Assembly: GCA_016712595.1 (NCBI GenBank)
Contig: JADJQT010000001.1
Span: forward strand, 2,167,501-2,231,500
DNA: 64,000 bases
Origin: Rhodospirillales bacterium
Lineage (GTDB): Bacteria > Pseudomonadota > Alphaproteobacteria > Rhodospirillales > Defluviicoccaceae
Direction: 5' to 3'
The notes below the pieces were generated by a model. That model was not told where the DNA came from and did not search any database. It saw nothing but the letters and a program-made list of their open reading frames with translations. The translations under genes were made by a program, and so were the position numbers. This document shows positions 17,914-26,976 of the stretch, piece by piece (within the stretch, counting starts at the first letter, position 1; the number at the start of each line of letters is the position of its first letter).

Positions 17914-18498
17914 TTAGAAATATCGCTCGGGGACCTCGATGACGTCGCCTGGAAGAACCGCCGTATCGCGATCGGCATCCACCGGTGTACGCGACTCGTC
18001 GTCGGCGCGGATGATGTGGACCCGGCTGGTGCGGGCTCGGTAGGTAAAGCCGCCGGCCATCGCCACGGCTGTAATCACCGTCATGCCGTTGACGAAGGGA
18101 TAGCTGCCGGGCTTGGTGACCTCACCGTAGATGTAGAAGGGCCGGTAGTTGAGTACCTCGACGCTGACGCTGGGGTTCAGCAAATAATCCGGCGACAGCC
18201 GCTCGGCGATCGTCTTTTCCAGCTGCCGGGCAGTCAGCCCTGCCGCCTTGACATCGCGAATGAGCGGCAGGGAGACGTTACCGGTTCCGTCAACCTCGAA
18301 TTCCCCCGAGAGGTCTTCATGGCCAAAGACCGTGACCTTGATCTTGTCTCCGGAATCGAGCTTGTAGCCCGAGATATCCTCCGTAGGTGCGGCCACGCTT
18401 CTCGAGATTGCGGCCCCCAATGCCAGCGGCACCCCGATCAGTATTCCGGCAACGCCGCTCTTGAGCGCGTCACGTCGGCTCATCCGTTGCATGTTCAT
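17914..18498 (-). CDS. Polysaccharide export protein, Wza/GumB-like
   Basis: This 194-residue protein starts at ATG 18498 after GGGTGAG. The N-terminus SRRDALKSGVAGILIG resembles a twin-arginine or Sec signal. The Poly_export domain (about 43-115) contains YKLDSGDKIKVTVFGHEDLS and the SLBB-like segment (about 120-190) contains IYGEVTKPGSYPF. The family forms the outer-membrane channel for capsule or exopolysaccharide. It lacks the lipobox Cys and the long C-terminus of E. coli Wza, so it belongs to the short GumB/ExoF-like group. No Wzc-type co-polymerase is present nearby. Confidence 0.9.
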   Translation of the reverse strand: MNMQRMSRRDALKSGVAGILIGVPLALGAAISRSVAAPTEDISGYKLDSGDKIKVTVFGHEDLSGEFEVDGTGNVSLPLIRDVKAAGLTARQLEKTIAERLSPDYLLNPSVSVEVLNYRPFYIYGEVTKPGSYPFVNGMTVITAVAMAGGFTYRARTSRVHIIRADDESRTPVDADRDTAVLPGDVIEVPERYF

Positions 18499-18670
18499 TC
18501 GCTCACCCTTTATTTGCTCACGGTTGCCAGGTGCTTGATGATTGTCACGCGGTTGCCGTCGGTTAAACCGCCCCTTGTCCGTCATGTTCGATCAGCTCAG
18601 ACCGCGAACGATTGATGCTCGGCAGCGGACCGGTTGCTTCATCTGATCAGTTCCTTCGGTTCTGCAGGGC

Positions 18671-19978
18671 TCAAAGCTGGGCTTCGAGGCCGATACGGAA
18701 CATGTTTTGATAATAACTGTCATCGGTCGTATCGCTGCCATTGCTGGTATGGCGAACGAACTGATAACCGATATTGGCATAGATGTTCCGGTTCATCAGG
18801 TATCGCGCACCAATTCCGGTGATATAGTAGTAATCGTTGCGATTGACGTCTTCGTAGTTGTCGTTGGTCACTGTCGCCGTTGCTGTCAGGATCAGGTTGC
18901 GCAGCAACTCATGATCCGCCGACAGGCCGCCGGACGTGCGCAAGAAAGCAGGCGAGCCCGCCTGGGTCGTATCTTGAATCGTCCTGGCGACGCGGGCGTT
19001 CAGCGTTGTCAGTGTCGTGACGTTCCACGTCATTGTGCCACCGGCGGTGAATCCATTAACGTCGTTGAATGAGTTGTCGTTGAAGTATTGGCCAAGATAT
19101 CCGGCGAAGACGTCTCCGAAGACGATGCCGCCGAGGTCGAGCGACACACCAGCGACACTGGTCACGCCCGTCGAATTGCGCTCAACGCCGCTGCCATCCT
19201 GGCGCGTGTCATAGACCCTCTGGTTGCCGTCGACGCGCACGAACGCCTCGTAGGCTGGGGAGAGTTCATAGCCGATCCGCACGCCCTCGGTATAGACATT
19301 GCGGTCTCGCCCAGTGTTGCTTTGTTCTCCGCCACCGACGAGGTCGGTCTGATCGTAGTCGAGCCGGATGATACCGGCCTCGCCAGTCGCGCGCAGGCGA
19401 CCGAAGGTCTGGATGTATCGGGCGATGCCGTTGATCAGATCGTATTGCGTCGGCTTCTTCGCGTCGGTCGCGGCGTCTGGCTCGCCCGGATCTTCGTGCT
19501 CGTGGGCGAAGCCTCCGCCGAGAAATACTGCCGCGTCGCGCGTAATATCGATGCGTCCGTCGCTGCGTACGAACCAGTCATTGTAGTTGAGGTCGCCAAA
19601 ATCCGCGTAAACTCCAGAGTCCGCACCGACACCGAAGTTGAGAGCGTGGTTCGACCAGTTCGATTCAGCGGAGATTTCCGGTTTAATGTCGGTGATAAAG
19701 TCGTCTTTTGTCTGGTGTCGAACGGCGAAGACATTGTCGTTGTATGTCTCTTCGACTCCGAGCTTGGGGTAGATCAGGAACGAGCCGGCACGGATACCCA
19801 GCGGATCAAGTTCAGGACGCTGGCGTGTGATCACCGTCTCACCGCGCGCAGCTTCGGATTCGGGTTCACGCGGCGTCAGCGGCTGAATTTGTGCCGCGGC
19901 CTGAGCATAAGCCTCTGATACGGCGAGGGCGGACAGGGCAAAGACAATGCATCCTGTCCAGGCACGAGTTTTGTTCAT
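18671..19978 (-). CDS. Outer-membrane beta-barrel protein, BBP2-like
   Basis: This 435-residue protein starts at ATG 19978 and has a signal peptide (about 1-26, AYAQ). After a proline-rich linker comes SFLIYPKLGVEETYNDNVF, the usual beginning of the BBP2_2 outer-membrane barrel family found in exopolysaccharide clusters. The remainder consists of aromatic-flanked amphipathic strands and ends MFRIGLEAQL. It probably helps pass polysaccharide through the outer membrane or anchors it. It lies directly upstream of the export protein gene on the same strand, separated by 172 bases. Confidence 0.85.
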   Translation of the reverse strand: MNKTRAWTGCIVFALSALAVSEAYAQAAAQIQPLTPREPESEAARGETVITRQRPELDPLGIRAGSFLIYPKLGVEETYNDNVFAVRHQTKDDFITDIKPEISAESNWSNHALNFGVGADSGVYADFGDLNYNDWFVRSDGRIDITRDAAVFLGGGFAHEHEDPGEPDAATDAKKPTQYDLINGIARYIQTFGRLRATGEAGIIRLDYDQTDLVGGGEQSNTGRDRNVYTEGVRIGYELSPAYEAFVRVDGNQRVYDTRQDGSGVERNSTGVTSVAGVSLDLGGIVFGDVFAGYLGQYFNDNSFNDVNGFTAGGTMTWNVTTLTTLNARVARTIQDTTQAGSPAFLRTSGGLSADHELLRNLILTATATVTNDNYEDVNRNDYYYITGIGARYLMNRNIYANIGYQFVRHTSNGSDTTDDSYYQNMFRIGLEAQL

Positions 19979-20143
19979 TATGCATCCCCCGGGATGGATC
20001 GGTTTGCGGAATGGTGCAACACCTCTCCGAGAAACACTCAAAAGTGGCGACTTTGCGGAATGTAGTACTCGTCTGCATGTCGCGATGCAACCGCCAACCG
20101 CCCATTACGCCGCCGCCGCCGACATCTATGGTCAGGTCGCCAG

Positions 20144-20710
20144 TCAAAAAGAAGTCTGGCTGGCAGCATCTTTGGCCGGAGGTTGTGCGAGCGCACATGC
20201 ATCGCATTTCTTTGTCGGATCGCCATAGGGTCCAAAGCCAGGAATAGTCGGCCATCCCGTGCGTGGCGGACCTCCTGGCCCGGATGCGTCCGTCAATAAC
20301 GACTCCTCAATGCCTGCAGTGATATTCTCGTCACAGTTGGGGAAGACATTGGCAAAGACGTCTCGGATATCTGCCGCGTCGTCGGCGTTTGCCGCAGCCA
20401 ACGCCTTCGCCGTAGCACCGACGCAGGGACACAGCGAATCATCCTCGTCGGAGGAGCCCGAGCGAATGCGTTTCGCGGTTTCTTCGGCAATGGCGACGGT
20501 AAGGTCGGGTCGCTCTTGTGCCAGCGACGAGAGCGCCGAGGGCGCCGGGCACTGGTCCGGGCGCGACGACGCTTCACCCACGATCGATGCGATCGACGCG
20601 CGAACCTCATTCGGCAAAGTCTCAGCCGTGACCGGGCGCAGAGCGATCAGGACGAGGGCGGCGCCGACAATCAGACGAGCGGGCAGCTTCGCCCGGGTTG
20701 TAAACGACAT
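20144..20710 (-). CDS. Secreted cysteine-containing protein of unknown function
   Basis: This 188-residue protein starts at ATG 20710, preceded by GAGGAG at good spacing; the longer frame upstream lacks support. A signal peptide covers about 1-29. The mature part has six cysteines (54, 94, 96, 126, 169, 172), including CPC and CDAC pairs, and an acidic middle. I do not recognise a family. Strand and position suggest it is the first gene of the export operon. A large dyad lies about 70-150 bases upstream. Confidence 0.7.
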   Translation of the reverse strand: MSFTTRAKLPARLIVGAALVLIALRPVTAETLPNEVRASIASIVGEASSRPDQCPAPSALSSLAQERPDLTVAIAEETAKRIRSGSSDEDDSLCPCVGATAKALAAANADDAADIRDVFANVFPNCDENITAGIEESLLTDASGPGGPPRTGWPTIPGFGPYGDPTKKCDACALAQPPAKDAASQTSF

Positions 20711-21161
20711 CAATGCGCTCCTCGCCGCGACGCTGGACTGGACACTGTCCCGTCCGAGCCGAGATCCCAATCTGATCTCATAAGGTGTATTAGAACGTTT
20801 AAGTCCATGCATAGATACAACTCTAGATTCATTGATCGTCTGCAATACACCCTTATGCAGCGGTTTCTCCGTTGGCCGACGCCTCCGCGCCGAGCATGTG
20901 GACTCGAACCGGCTCATGCTCGTAATTATTGCATGAATAAATTTTTGTGTCCGTGTCGGTTGTCATAGCGACGTTGCTAGAATGTCGACTACGCTTGTGA
21001 AGCCGACCGTCCATGTGGTGGTGGCGTTTATCCGCTCGCGGCTTGGGCCTATATGTCCTGCGACACGGTGCGGCGATCGGCGTTCGGCCGGCGACACGGC
21101 GATCAAGGACCGGCCAGCATGCTCCGGCGATGGATGGATGACAGATGAGCGACGACGAACG
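20711..21161. promoter_or_regulatory. Divergent intergenic region with a long-spaced dyad
   Basis: This non-coding stretch separates the exopolysaccharide genes (minus) from the phosphatase (plus). CATAAGGTGTATT at 20779-20791 and AATACACCCTTATG at 20844-20857 are inverted copies that differ by one extra base, with 52 bases between them. That fits two sites for one regulator that could loop or bind cooperatively. AT-rich sequence near 20930-20990 may hold the phosphatase promoter. Confidence 0.5.
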
Positions 21162-21965
21162 ATGCCGCGCGCGTTGCTGAAGCGCTGGCTGACCCGGCGG
21201 CCGCGGCTGACCGTCGATACGGCGCAGGTGCCGGACGGGATGCGAATTTACGCCGTGGGCGACGTGCACGGCCGCGTCGACCTGTTGCGCTGTCTGCATG
21301 AGATCATTGCCGCAGACGCGGCGACGGCGCCTTATGCTGCACGCAAGGTCATCGTCTACCTCGGCGATTACATCGATCGCGGCTTCGACAGCCGGGCGGT
21401 GATTGACGTGCTGCTCGATGAACCGCTGCCGGGCTTCGATAGCGTGCACCTGCGAGGCAATCACGACGAGGAGTTCGTCTGCTTTCTTGAAGATCCGGTG
21501 AGGAGCGCGGCATGGCTCCGCTATGGCGGCGATGCGACGCTCTACAGCTACGGGGTGCGCCTGCCGGACGCCTTAACCGTCGAAGAATCGACGGAACTGC
21601 GCGTGGTCACCCTCCGCGACCAACTGCGGGAACGCGTGCCCGTGCGCCACATCGACTTCTTCGCCAGCCTGCCGCTGGCCTACGAAATCGGAGATTTTTT
21701 ATTCGTCCACGCCGGTGTCGATCCGGACAAGCCGCTCGACGCCCAGACCCCGGCTGACATGTTGTGGATTCGCGATCCATTTCTCGAGTCGGACGATGAT
21801 TTCGGCAAGATTGTCGTGCACGGCCACTCGATCTGCGACTATCCGGAAGTGCGTGACAATCGCATCGGCATCGACACCGGCGCCTGTTATACCAACGCGC
21901 TCACCTGCCTCGTTCTGCAGGGCAGCGAGCGTTATTTTCTATCGACCCGCGCGCTCGACGTCTGA
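21162..21965 (+). CDS. Metallophosphoesterase, PPP-type serine/threonine phosphatase
   Basis: This 267-residue enzyme is started at ATG 21162; ATG 21138 is an alternative. All metal-binding motifs of the PPP family are present in order: GDVHGR (about 34-39), GDYIDRG (about 66-72), GNHDE (about 99-103), and the later histidines in FVHAGVD and VVHGHS. The family hydrolyses phosphoprotein or diadenosine polyphosphate substrates with two metal ions. It lies between the exopolysaccharide cluster and the glycogen genes with no clear operon partner. Confidence 0.87.
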   Translation: MPRALLKRWLTRRPRLTVDTAQVPDGMRIYAVGDVHGRVDLLRCLHEIIAADAATAPYAARKVIVYLGDYIDRGFDSRAVIDVLLDEPLPGFDSVHLRGNHDEEFVCFLEDPVRSAAWLRYGGDATLYSYGVRLPDALTVEESTELRVVTLRDQLRERVPVRHIDFFASLPLAYEIGDFLFVHAGVDPDKPLDAQTPADMLWIRDPFLESDDDFGKIVVHGHSICDYPEVRDNRIGIDTGACYTNALTCLVLQGSERYFLSTRALDV

Positions 21966-22171
21966 CGCGCTGGGATGCTGTCGTCCTGCCGCTCTGCGGC
22001 GTCCGTGCCGCGCCGCCCCCGCGCGGCAACGCTCATAAAGGCGGTGCGGCAAGGCTCAAAAGCACGGCTGATCACCACCATGCGCAGGCCCGAGCCGGTG
22101 GACGGCGATTGACGAATTTCCGCCATGAGGTAGAAAGCGTCGTCTCATCTTGCCGCGCGCCTTCGGAGCCG

Positions 22172-23392
22172 ATGTCCATGCGGATCCTATTCATGACCAA
22201 CGAGTACCCCCCGCACATCTATGGTGGCGCCGGAGTGCACGTCGAATACCTCTCGAAGGAACTGGCGCGAGTCGCGCCGATCGAGATTCGTAGTTTTCAT
22301 GACCAGTCGCTGGCCGACGGCAATCTGACCGTGCGCGGCACCAAGGTCGACGGCACGCACTTCTCCGGCTGCCCTGTGCCATTCATCTCGCCGCTGCGCG
22401 CGCTGTCCACCTGCCTTGCCTTTAACGGCCAGGGGATCAGCGCCGACATCGTCCACTGTCATACGTGGTACGCCCATTTCGGCGGAGTACTCGCCAAGCT
22501 GCTGTACGGCTTGCCGCTGGTCATTACCGTGCATTCCCTGGAACCACTGCGCCCGTGGAAGCGCGAGCAGATCGGCCGTGGTTACGAGCTGTCCTGCTGG
22601 GTCGAAAAGACCGCGCTGGAGATGGCGGACGCGGTGATCGCCGTATCGAAGAGCACCGGCGACGACCTCGTCCGCCTGTTCGACGTCGATCCGGCGAGGA
22701 TGCATGTTATCGCCAACGGCATCGATACCGACGAATATAAGCCGGTCAACCGGCCGGACGTGCTTGCCCGGTTTGGAATCGACTATGGCGCGCCCTATGT
22801 GCTGTTCGTCGGCCGGATGACGCGACAAAAGGGCCTGCTCTACCTGCTTCAGGCGATCGACCGGATCGATCCGCAGGTTCAAGTCGTGCTGTGCGCCGGT
22901 GAATCCGACACCAAGGAACTGCAGGCCGAGCTTGAGGCCATGGTCGACGACCTCAGGCAGCGGCGTCCGGGGGTCATCTGGATTCCCGGCATGCTCGACC
23001 GGCCGAGCACCATCGCGCTTTATTCGCACGCGAGCGTCTTCTGCTGTCCATCGATCTATGAGCCGTTCGGGATCATCAATCTCGAAGCGATGGCGTGCGG
23101 TACGCCGGTCGTCGGCAGCGGCGTCGGCGGCATCCCCGAGGTGGTTGTCGACGGGGAGACCGGCTTCATCGTCAAGGTCGCCCTCTCCGATGTGCCGCCG
23201 CACGACCCGGACGATCCGGTGGCGTTTTCGCGCGGACTGGCTGACGGCATCAATCGTCTGGCGCTTGATCCCGCACTCGCCCGTCAGATGGGCGAGGCCG
23301 GCCGCGCTCGCGTCATCGACGTTTACAGCTGGCGCAGCATTGCCAAGCAAACCCTCGATCTCTACAAAACCCTCATCGAACAGCCCGGCTAG
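22172..23392 (+). CDS. glgM: GT4 glycogen synthase / maltose-1-phosphate synthase (GlgM type)
   Basis: This 406-residue protein starts at ATG 22172 after GGAG. The N-terminal domain has MRILFMTNEYPPHIYGGAGV with the glycine-rich acceptor loop, and the C-terminal domain has LFVGRMTRQKGL and EPFGIINLEAMACGTPVV. It matches the Corynebacterium-type GlgA/GlgM group of GT4 rather than the GT5 GlgA. In mycobacteria that enzyme joins ADP-glucose and glucose-1-phosphate to give maltose-1-phosphate, the donor for GlgE. The glgE-like gene two genes downstream supports this assignment. Confidence 0.83.
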   Translation: MSMRILFMTNEYPPHIYGGAGVHVEYLSKELARVAPIEIRSFHDQSLADGNLTVRGTKVDGTHFSGCPVPFISPLRALSTCLAFNGQGISADIVHCHTWYAHFGGVLAKLLYGLPLVITVHSLEPLRPWKREQIGRGYELSCWVEKTALEMADAVIAVSKSTGDDLVRLFDVDPARMHVIANGIDTDEYKPVNRPDVLARFGIDYGAPYVLFVGRMTRQKGLLYLLQAIDRIDPQVQVVLCAGESDTKELQAELEAMVDDLRQRRPGVIWIPGMLDRPSTIALYSHASVFCCPSIYEPFGIINLEAMACGTPVVGSGVGGIPEVVVDGETGFIVKVALSDVPPHDPDDPVAFSRGLADGINRLALDPALARQMGEAGRARVIDVYSWRSIAKQTLDLYKTLIEQPG

Positions 23393-23472
23393 CCCGATCC
23401 CTCGGAGCGGGAACTGCCGCCTCCTCGGGCCATTCATAAGGGGCAATCACGATAGGGAACGGGAGAACGCAC

Positions 23473-24774
23473 GTGCCGCAGGGCGCCAGAATCTACAATC
23501 TGTTTCCGTTGCTCGCCGGCAACGCGCGCGATTGGGAATCACATCTCGATCGCATCGGCGACATGGGGTTCAACTGGATTTTTATCAATCCAATCCATTA
23601 CCCCGGTTTTTCCGGCAGCCTCTACGCGGTGAAGGACTACTTCGCGCTCAATCCGCTGTTTGACGACGGCAGCAAGGACGAGGCCGACGTCATCATCTCC
23701 CGCTTCCTCGACGCCGCCCGCGAGCGCGGCATCGCGGTGATGATGGACCTTGTGATCAACCACACCGCCAAGGACTCGCTGCTGGCGGAAACGCACCCGG
23801 ACTGGTTCGCGCACGAGGCCGATGGCAGCCTCGCCTCACCCTTCGCGGTAGATCCGGACGACACCAGCAAGCGCACGGTATGGGCCGATCTCGCCGAAAT
23901 CGATTATAGCGAGCGTCCGGCGCGCAAGGAGGTCGTCGCCTATTTCGCCAAACTCGTCCGTCATTCGATCAAGCTGGGCTTTCGCGGCTTTCGCTGCGAT
24001 GCCGCCTACAAGGTGCCAAAGGACATCTGGCGTGCGCTGATCGCGGCAGGCCAAAAGGAACAGGACGATATTCTATTCGTCGCCGAAAATCTCGGATCGT
24101 TGCTGGAAGAAACGCTGGCTATGCGTGGTGCCGGCTTCGACTATCTGTTTAACAGCGCCAAGTGGTGGGACTTCCGCGCGCACTGGCTGTTCGAACAGTA
24201 CGACAAATTTCGCGCCATCGCGCCCTCGGTAACCTTCCCCGAAACGCATGATACCGATCGGCTGGCGAACGAACTGGTGGCGAAGGGAATTACCGGGGCG
24301 CGGGCGCTCGAACAGCGCTACCGCCGGGCCTATCTCTTTTCGGCCGTGTTCGCGACCGGCGTGATGATCCCGATCGGCTACGAATACGGGTTCCGCAAAC
24401 AGCTTCACGTCGTCAACAGCCGTCCGACCGACTGGGAGAAGCCACTTTTCGATATCACCGGATACATCGCTGCCGTCAACAAGATGAAGGCCGCGCTGCC
24501 GGTGCTCAACGAAGAGGGACCACAGCGCGAGGTCCTGCTTGCCGACGGTCGCGTTGCATGCCTGCAACGGCGGGCGATGCGCGGAACCGGCTGGACGGTG
24601 ACCGCGGTTAACAACGACTTCGATGCGCCGGTGACGACGCGGATCGAATGGCTCGATCCGGATATCAAGGAAGGGCGTGACGTAACGCCCGAAGGCGGCG
24701 AAGAACAACCGTTTCGTGCCGGTGGGGAGCTGACGCTCCAGCCCGGCGAAGTGCGGGTCTTCGCCAGCCTCTGA
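23473..24774 (+). CDS. GH13 alpha-amylase-family protein
   Basis: This 433-residue protein starts at GTG 23473 with GGAG upstream. The TIM barrel has INPIHYPG, DLVINHT (region I), FRCDAAYKVP with the catalytic nucleophile Asp (region II), FVAENLG with the acid/base Glu (region III) and FPETHDTDR (region IV). All three catalytic acids are therefore present. It resembles the extra amylase-like domain fused to GlgE in some alphaproteobacteria, here as a separate gene between glgM and glgE. It may process or branch the glucan; exact specificity is unknown. Confidence 0.83.
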   Translation: MPQGARIYNLFPLLAGNARDWESHLDRIGDMGFNWIFINPIHYPGFSGSLYAVKDYFALNPLFDDGSKDEADVIISRFLDAARERGIAVMMDLVINHTAKDSLLAETHPDWFAHEADGSLASPFAVDPDDTSKRTVWADLAEIDYSERPARKEVVAYFAKLVRHSIKLGFRGFRCDAAYKVPKDIWRALIAAGQKEQDDILFVAENLGSLLEETLAMRGAGFDYLFNSAKWWDFRAHWLFEQYDKFRAIAPSVTFPETHDTDRLANELVAKGITGARALEQRYRRAYLFSAVFATGVMIPIGYEYGFRKQLHVVNSRPTDWEKPLFDITGYIAAVNKMKAALPVLNEEGPQREVLLADGRVACLQRRAMRGTGWTVTAVNNDFDAPVTTRIEWLDPDIKEGRDVTPEGGEEQPFRAGGELTLQPGEVRVFASL

Positions 24775-24802
24775 CTAGCCGCGGGTGACCGGAGGAGGGG
24801 CG

Positions 24803-26842
24803 ATGAACAGCGTGAGCACAGAGGAACGGACGGGCGTCGGTGCCCGGCCGGCCAGTCTGGCGGCCGGCCTCAAAAGCCGCTCGATCGTTATCGAGAAGGT
24901 CGAACCACAGATCGACGGCGGCCGCTGGCCGGTGAAGCGCGAGGTCGGTGACGACCTGAACGTCTCGGCCCGCGTCTTCCGTGACGGGCACGTCAAGCTC
25001 GCCGCAGTGATCTTGTGGCGGCGCGCCGACGAGACCACCTGGCGCGAGATGCCGATGACGCTGGTCAATCCCGGCCTCGACCTGTGGGAAGGCAGCATCC
25101 GCCTCACCGCCAATACAACGTACGTCTATACCGTCGAGGCATGGACGGACCATTACGAGACCTGGGCGGAGGAGCTGGAAAAGAAACTCGGTGCCGACCA
25201 GGTGGTGGCGCTCGAACTGCTCGAGGGCCGGGCGCTGGTCACCGAGACCGCGGCGAGGGCGAGCGGCGACGATGCCGAGATGCTGGAATCGCTCCTCATC
25301 GCCTTTGACAAGGCCGATGATGAGCGACGCCCGCGGCTGATGCTGGCGGACCATGTCCGCGCCGCCATGCAACGCTGGCCTGACCGCAAGCAGGCCATCC
25401 GCTACGACCGTGAGCTTGAGGTCTTTGTTGACCGGATCGAGGCACGCTTCGCCGCCTGGTACGAGATGTTCCATCGCTCGCAGGGAACGGTGCCGGGCAA
25501 GAGCGCGACCTTCGCCGATTGCGAGGAGCGGCTGCCCGAGATCAAGGAGATGGGCTTCGACGTTATCTACTTCGTGCCCATCCATCCGATCGGCCGCCTC
25601 CACCGCAAGGGGCCGGACAACACGCTGAACGCCGGTCCCGACGATCCCGGCAGTCCTTACGCGATCGGCTCGGACGAAGGCGGTCACAAGGCGGTCCATC
25701 CGGATCTCGGCACCTTGTCGGACTTCCGCCGCTTCGTGCGCGCCTGCCACGCCCAGGGCATGGAGGTGGCGCTCGACTTCGCCATTCAGTGCGCGCCGGA
25801 TCATCCGTGGATCAAGGAGCATCCCGAGTGGTTCATCTTCCGGCCGGACGGCACTATCAAGTACGCCGAGAATCCGCCGAAGAAGTATCAGGATATCGTC
25901 AACGTCAATTTCTACGGACCGCACCAGGAAGCGCTGTGGAACGAGCTGCTCTCCACCTTCCTGTTCTGGGTCGAGCAGGGGGTGAAGATCTTCCGCGTCG
26001 ATAATCCGCACACCAAGCCGGTGCCATTCTGGGAATGGGTGATCCGCGAGGTGCACGCTGTCGATCCCGAAGTAATCTTCCTCGCCGAGGCCTTTACCCG
26101 GCCACCGATGATGCAGATGCTGGGCAAGGTCGGTTATACCCAGTCGTATACGTATTTCACCTGGCGCAACTTCAAGAGCGAGATCATTGAATACCTGACC
26201 GAGCTGACCACCTCGCCGGTCAAGGACTTCATGCGCCCGAACTTCTTTCCGTCGACACCGGACATCAACCCGCCGTACCTGCAGACTGGCGGCCGCCCGG
26301 CGCACATGGTCCGTTTCGCGCTGGCATCGACGCTGTCGACCGTCTATGGCATCTATAACGGCTTCGAGCTGTGCGAGGCGACGCCGATCCCGGGCAAGGA
26401 AGAGTTCCTGCACTCGGAGAAGTATGACTACAAGGTCTGGGACTGGGACCGGCCCGGCAATATCAAGGCGTTCATCACCCGGATTAACCACATCCGCCGC
26501 GAGAATCCGGCACTGCACGAGCTCGACAACCTGCGTTTTTATCCCGCCGATGACGACAACATCCTGTTCTACGGCAAGATGACGCCCGACGGCTCGAACA
26601 TCGTGTTCGTCGTCGTCAATCTCGATCCATTCGACAGCCACGTCGCCGAACTCGAACTGCCGCTGGAGGCGATGGGCCTGAAGACCGGCGATACCTTCCA
26701 GGTGGAGGAACTGCTGACCGGCCGCAAGCACCTGTGGCGCAGTGCCAAGCAGGGGGTGAAGCTCGACCCCGAGGTCAATCCAGTCGAGATCTATCGCATT
26801 GGCTCGTGGGAAAAAGTCGACTACCGCAGCCCCTGCTACTGA
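24803..26842 (+). CDS. glgE: Alpha-1,4-glucan:maltose-1-phosphate maltosyltransferase GlgE
   Basis: This 679-residue enzyme starts at ATG 24803 after a strong GGAGGAGG. The N-terminal beta-sandwich (about 20-130) contains DGGRWPVKREVGD, as in GlgE. The GH13_3 barrel has IYFVPIHPIGR, ALDFAIQCAPDHPW, the nucleophile Asp in FRVDNPHTKP and the Glu in FLAEAFTRP. Length and motifs match GlgE, which elongates alpha-glucan by transferring maltosyl units from maltose-1-phosphate. It ends the glgM operon. Trehalose synthase, maltokinase and branching enzyme, its usual partners, are not in the window. Confidence 0.92.
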   Translation: MNSVSTEERTGVGARPASLAAGLKSRSIVIEKVEPQIDGGRWPVKREVGDDLNVSARVFRDGHVKLAAVILWRRADETTWREMPMTLVNPGLDLWEGSIRLTANTTYVYTVEAWTDHYETWAEELEKKLGADQVVALELLEGRALVTETAARASGDDAEMLESLLIAFDKADDERRPRLMLADHVRAAMQRWPDRKQAIRYDRELEVFVDRIEARFAAWYEMFHRSQGTVPGKSATFADCEERLPEIKEMGFDVIYFVPIHPIGRLHRKGPDNTLNAGPDDPGSPYAIGSDEGGHKAVHPDLGTLSDFRRFVRACHAQGMEVALDFAIQCAPDHPWIKEHPEWFIFRPDGTIKYAENPPKKYQDIVNVNFYGPHQEALWNELLSTFLFWVEQGVKIFRVDNPHTKPVPFWEWVIREVHAVDPEVIFLAEAFTRPPMMQMLGKVGYTQSYTYFTWRNFKSEIIEYLTELTTSPVKDFMRPNFFPSTPDINPPYLQTGGRPAHMVRFALASTLSTVYGIYNGFELCEATPIPGKEEFLHSEKYDYKVWDWDRPGNIKAFITRINHIRRENPALHELDNLRFYPADDDNILFYGKMTPDGSNIVFVVVNLDPFDSHVAELELPLEAMGLKTGDTFQVEELLTGRKHLWRSAKQGVKLDPEVNPVEIYRIGSWEKVDYRSPCY

Positions 26843-26868
26843 GCCCGAACGGCGGGGACCGCTTCCTG

Positions 26869-26897
26869 CCATGCTGCGCCGGACCGGCGCAGCATGG
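26869..26897. terminator. Perfect 14-bp-arm palindrome after glgE
   Basis: Arms 26869-26882 and 26884-26897 are exact inverted copies around a single base. The hairpin lies between glgE and the convergent lysR gene. There is no T-run on either side, so it may act as a weak or Rho-assisted terminator or as a 3'-end stabiliser. Confidence 0.5.
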
Positions 26898-26976
26898 AGA
26901 GCGAGGCCGCCGGACGCAGCAGAGCGGCCTCAGGGCTTATCCGGGTCAGTCTACGCGGCCGGTTTGCCCGGCCAGT

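Noticed and set aside
20895..20930. A tRNA T-arm-like sequence (GGTTCGAGTCC on the minus strand)
   Set aside because: The flanking bases do not form a five-pair T-stem, and no acceptor, D or anticodon arm can be built around it.
24665..26872. A 735-codon open frame on the minus strand opposite glgE
   Set aside because: It is a shadow of the GC-rich glgE gene; it lacks family resemblance, and glgE has complete catalytic motifs and a strong ribosome site. The same holds for the 659-codon minus frame opposite prpE (46721-48700).
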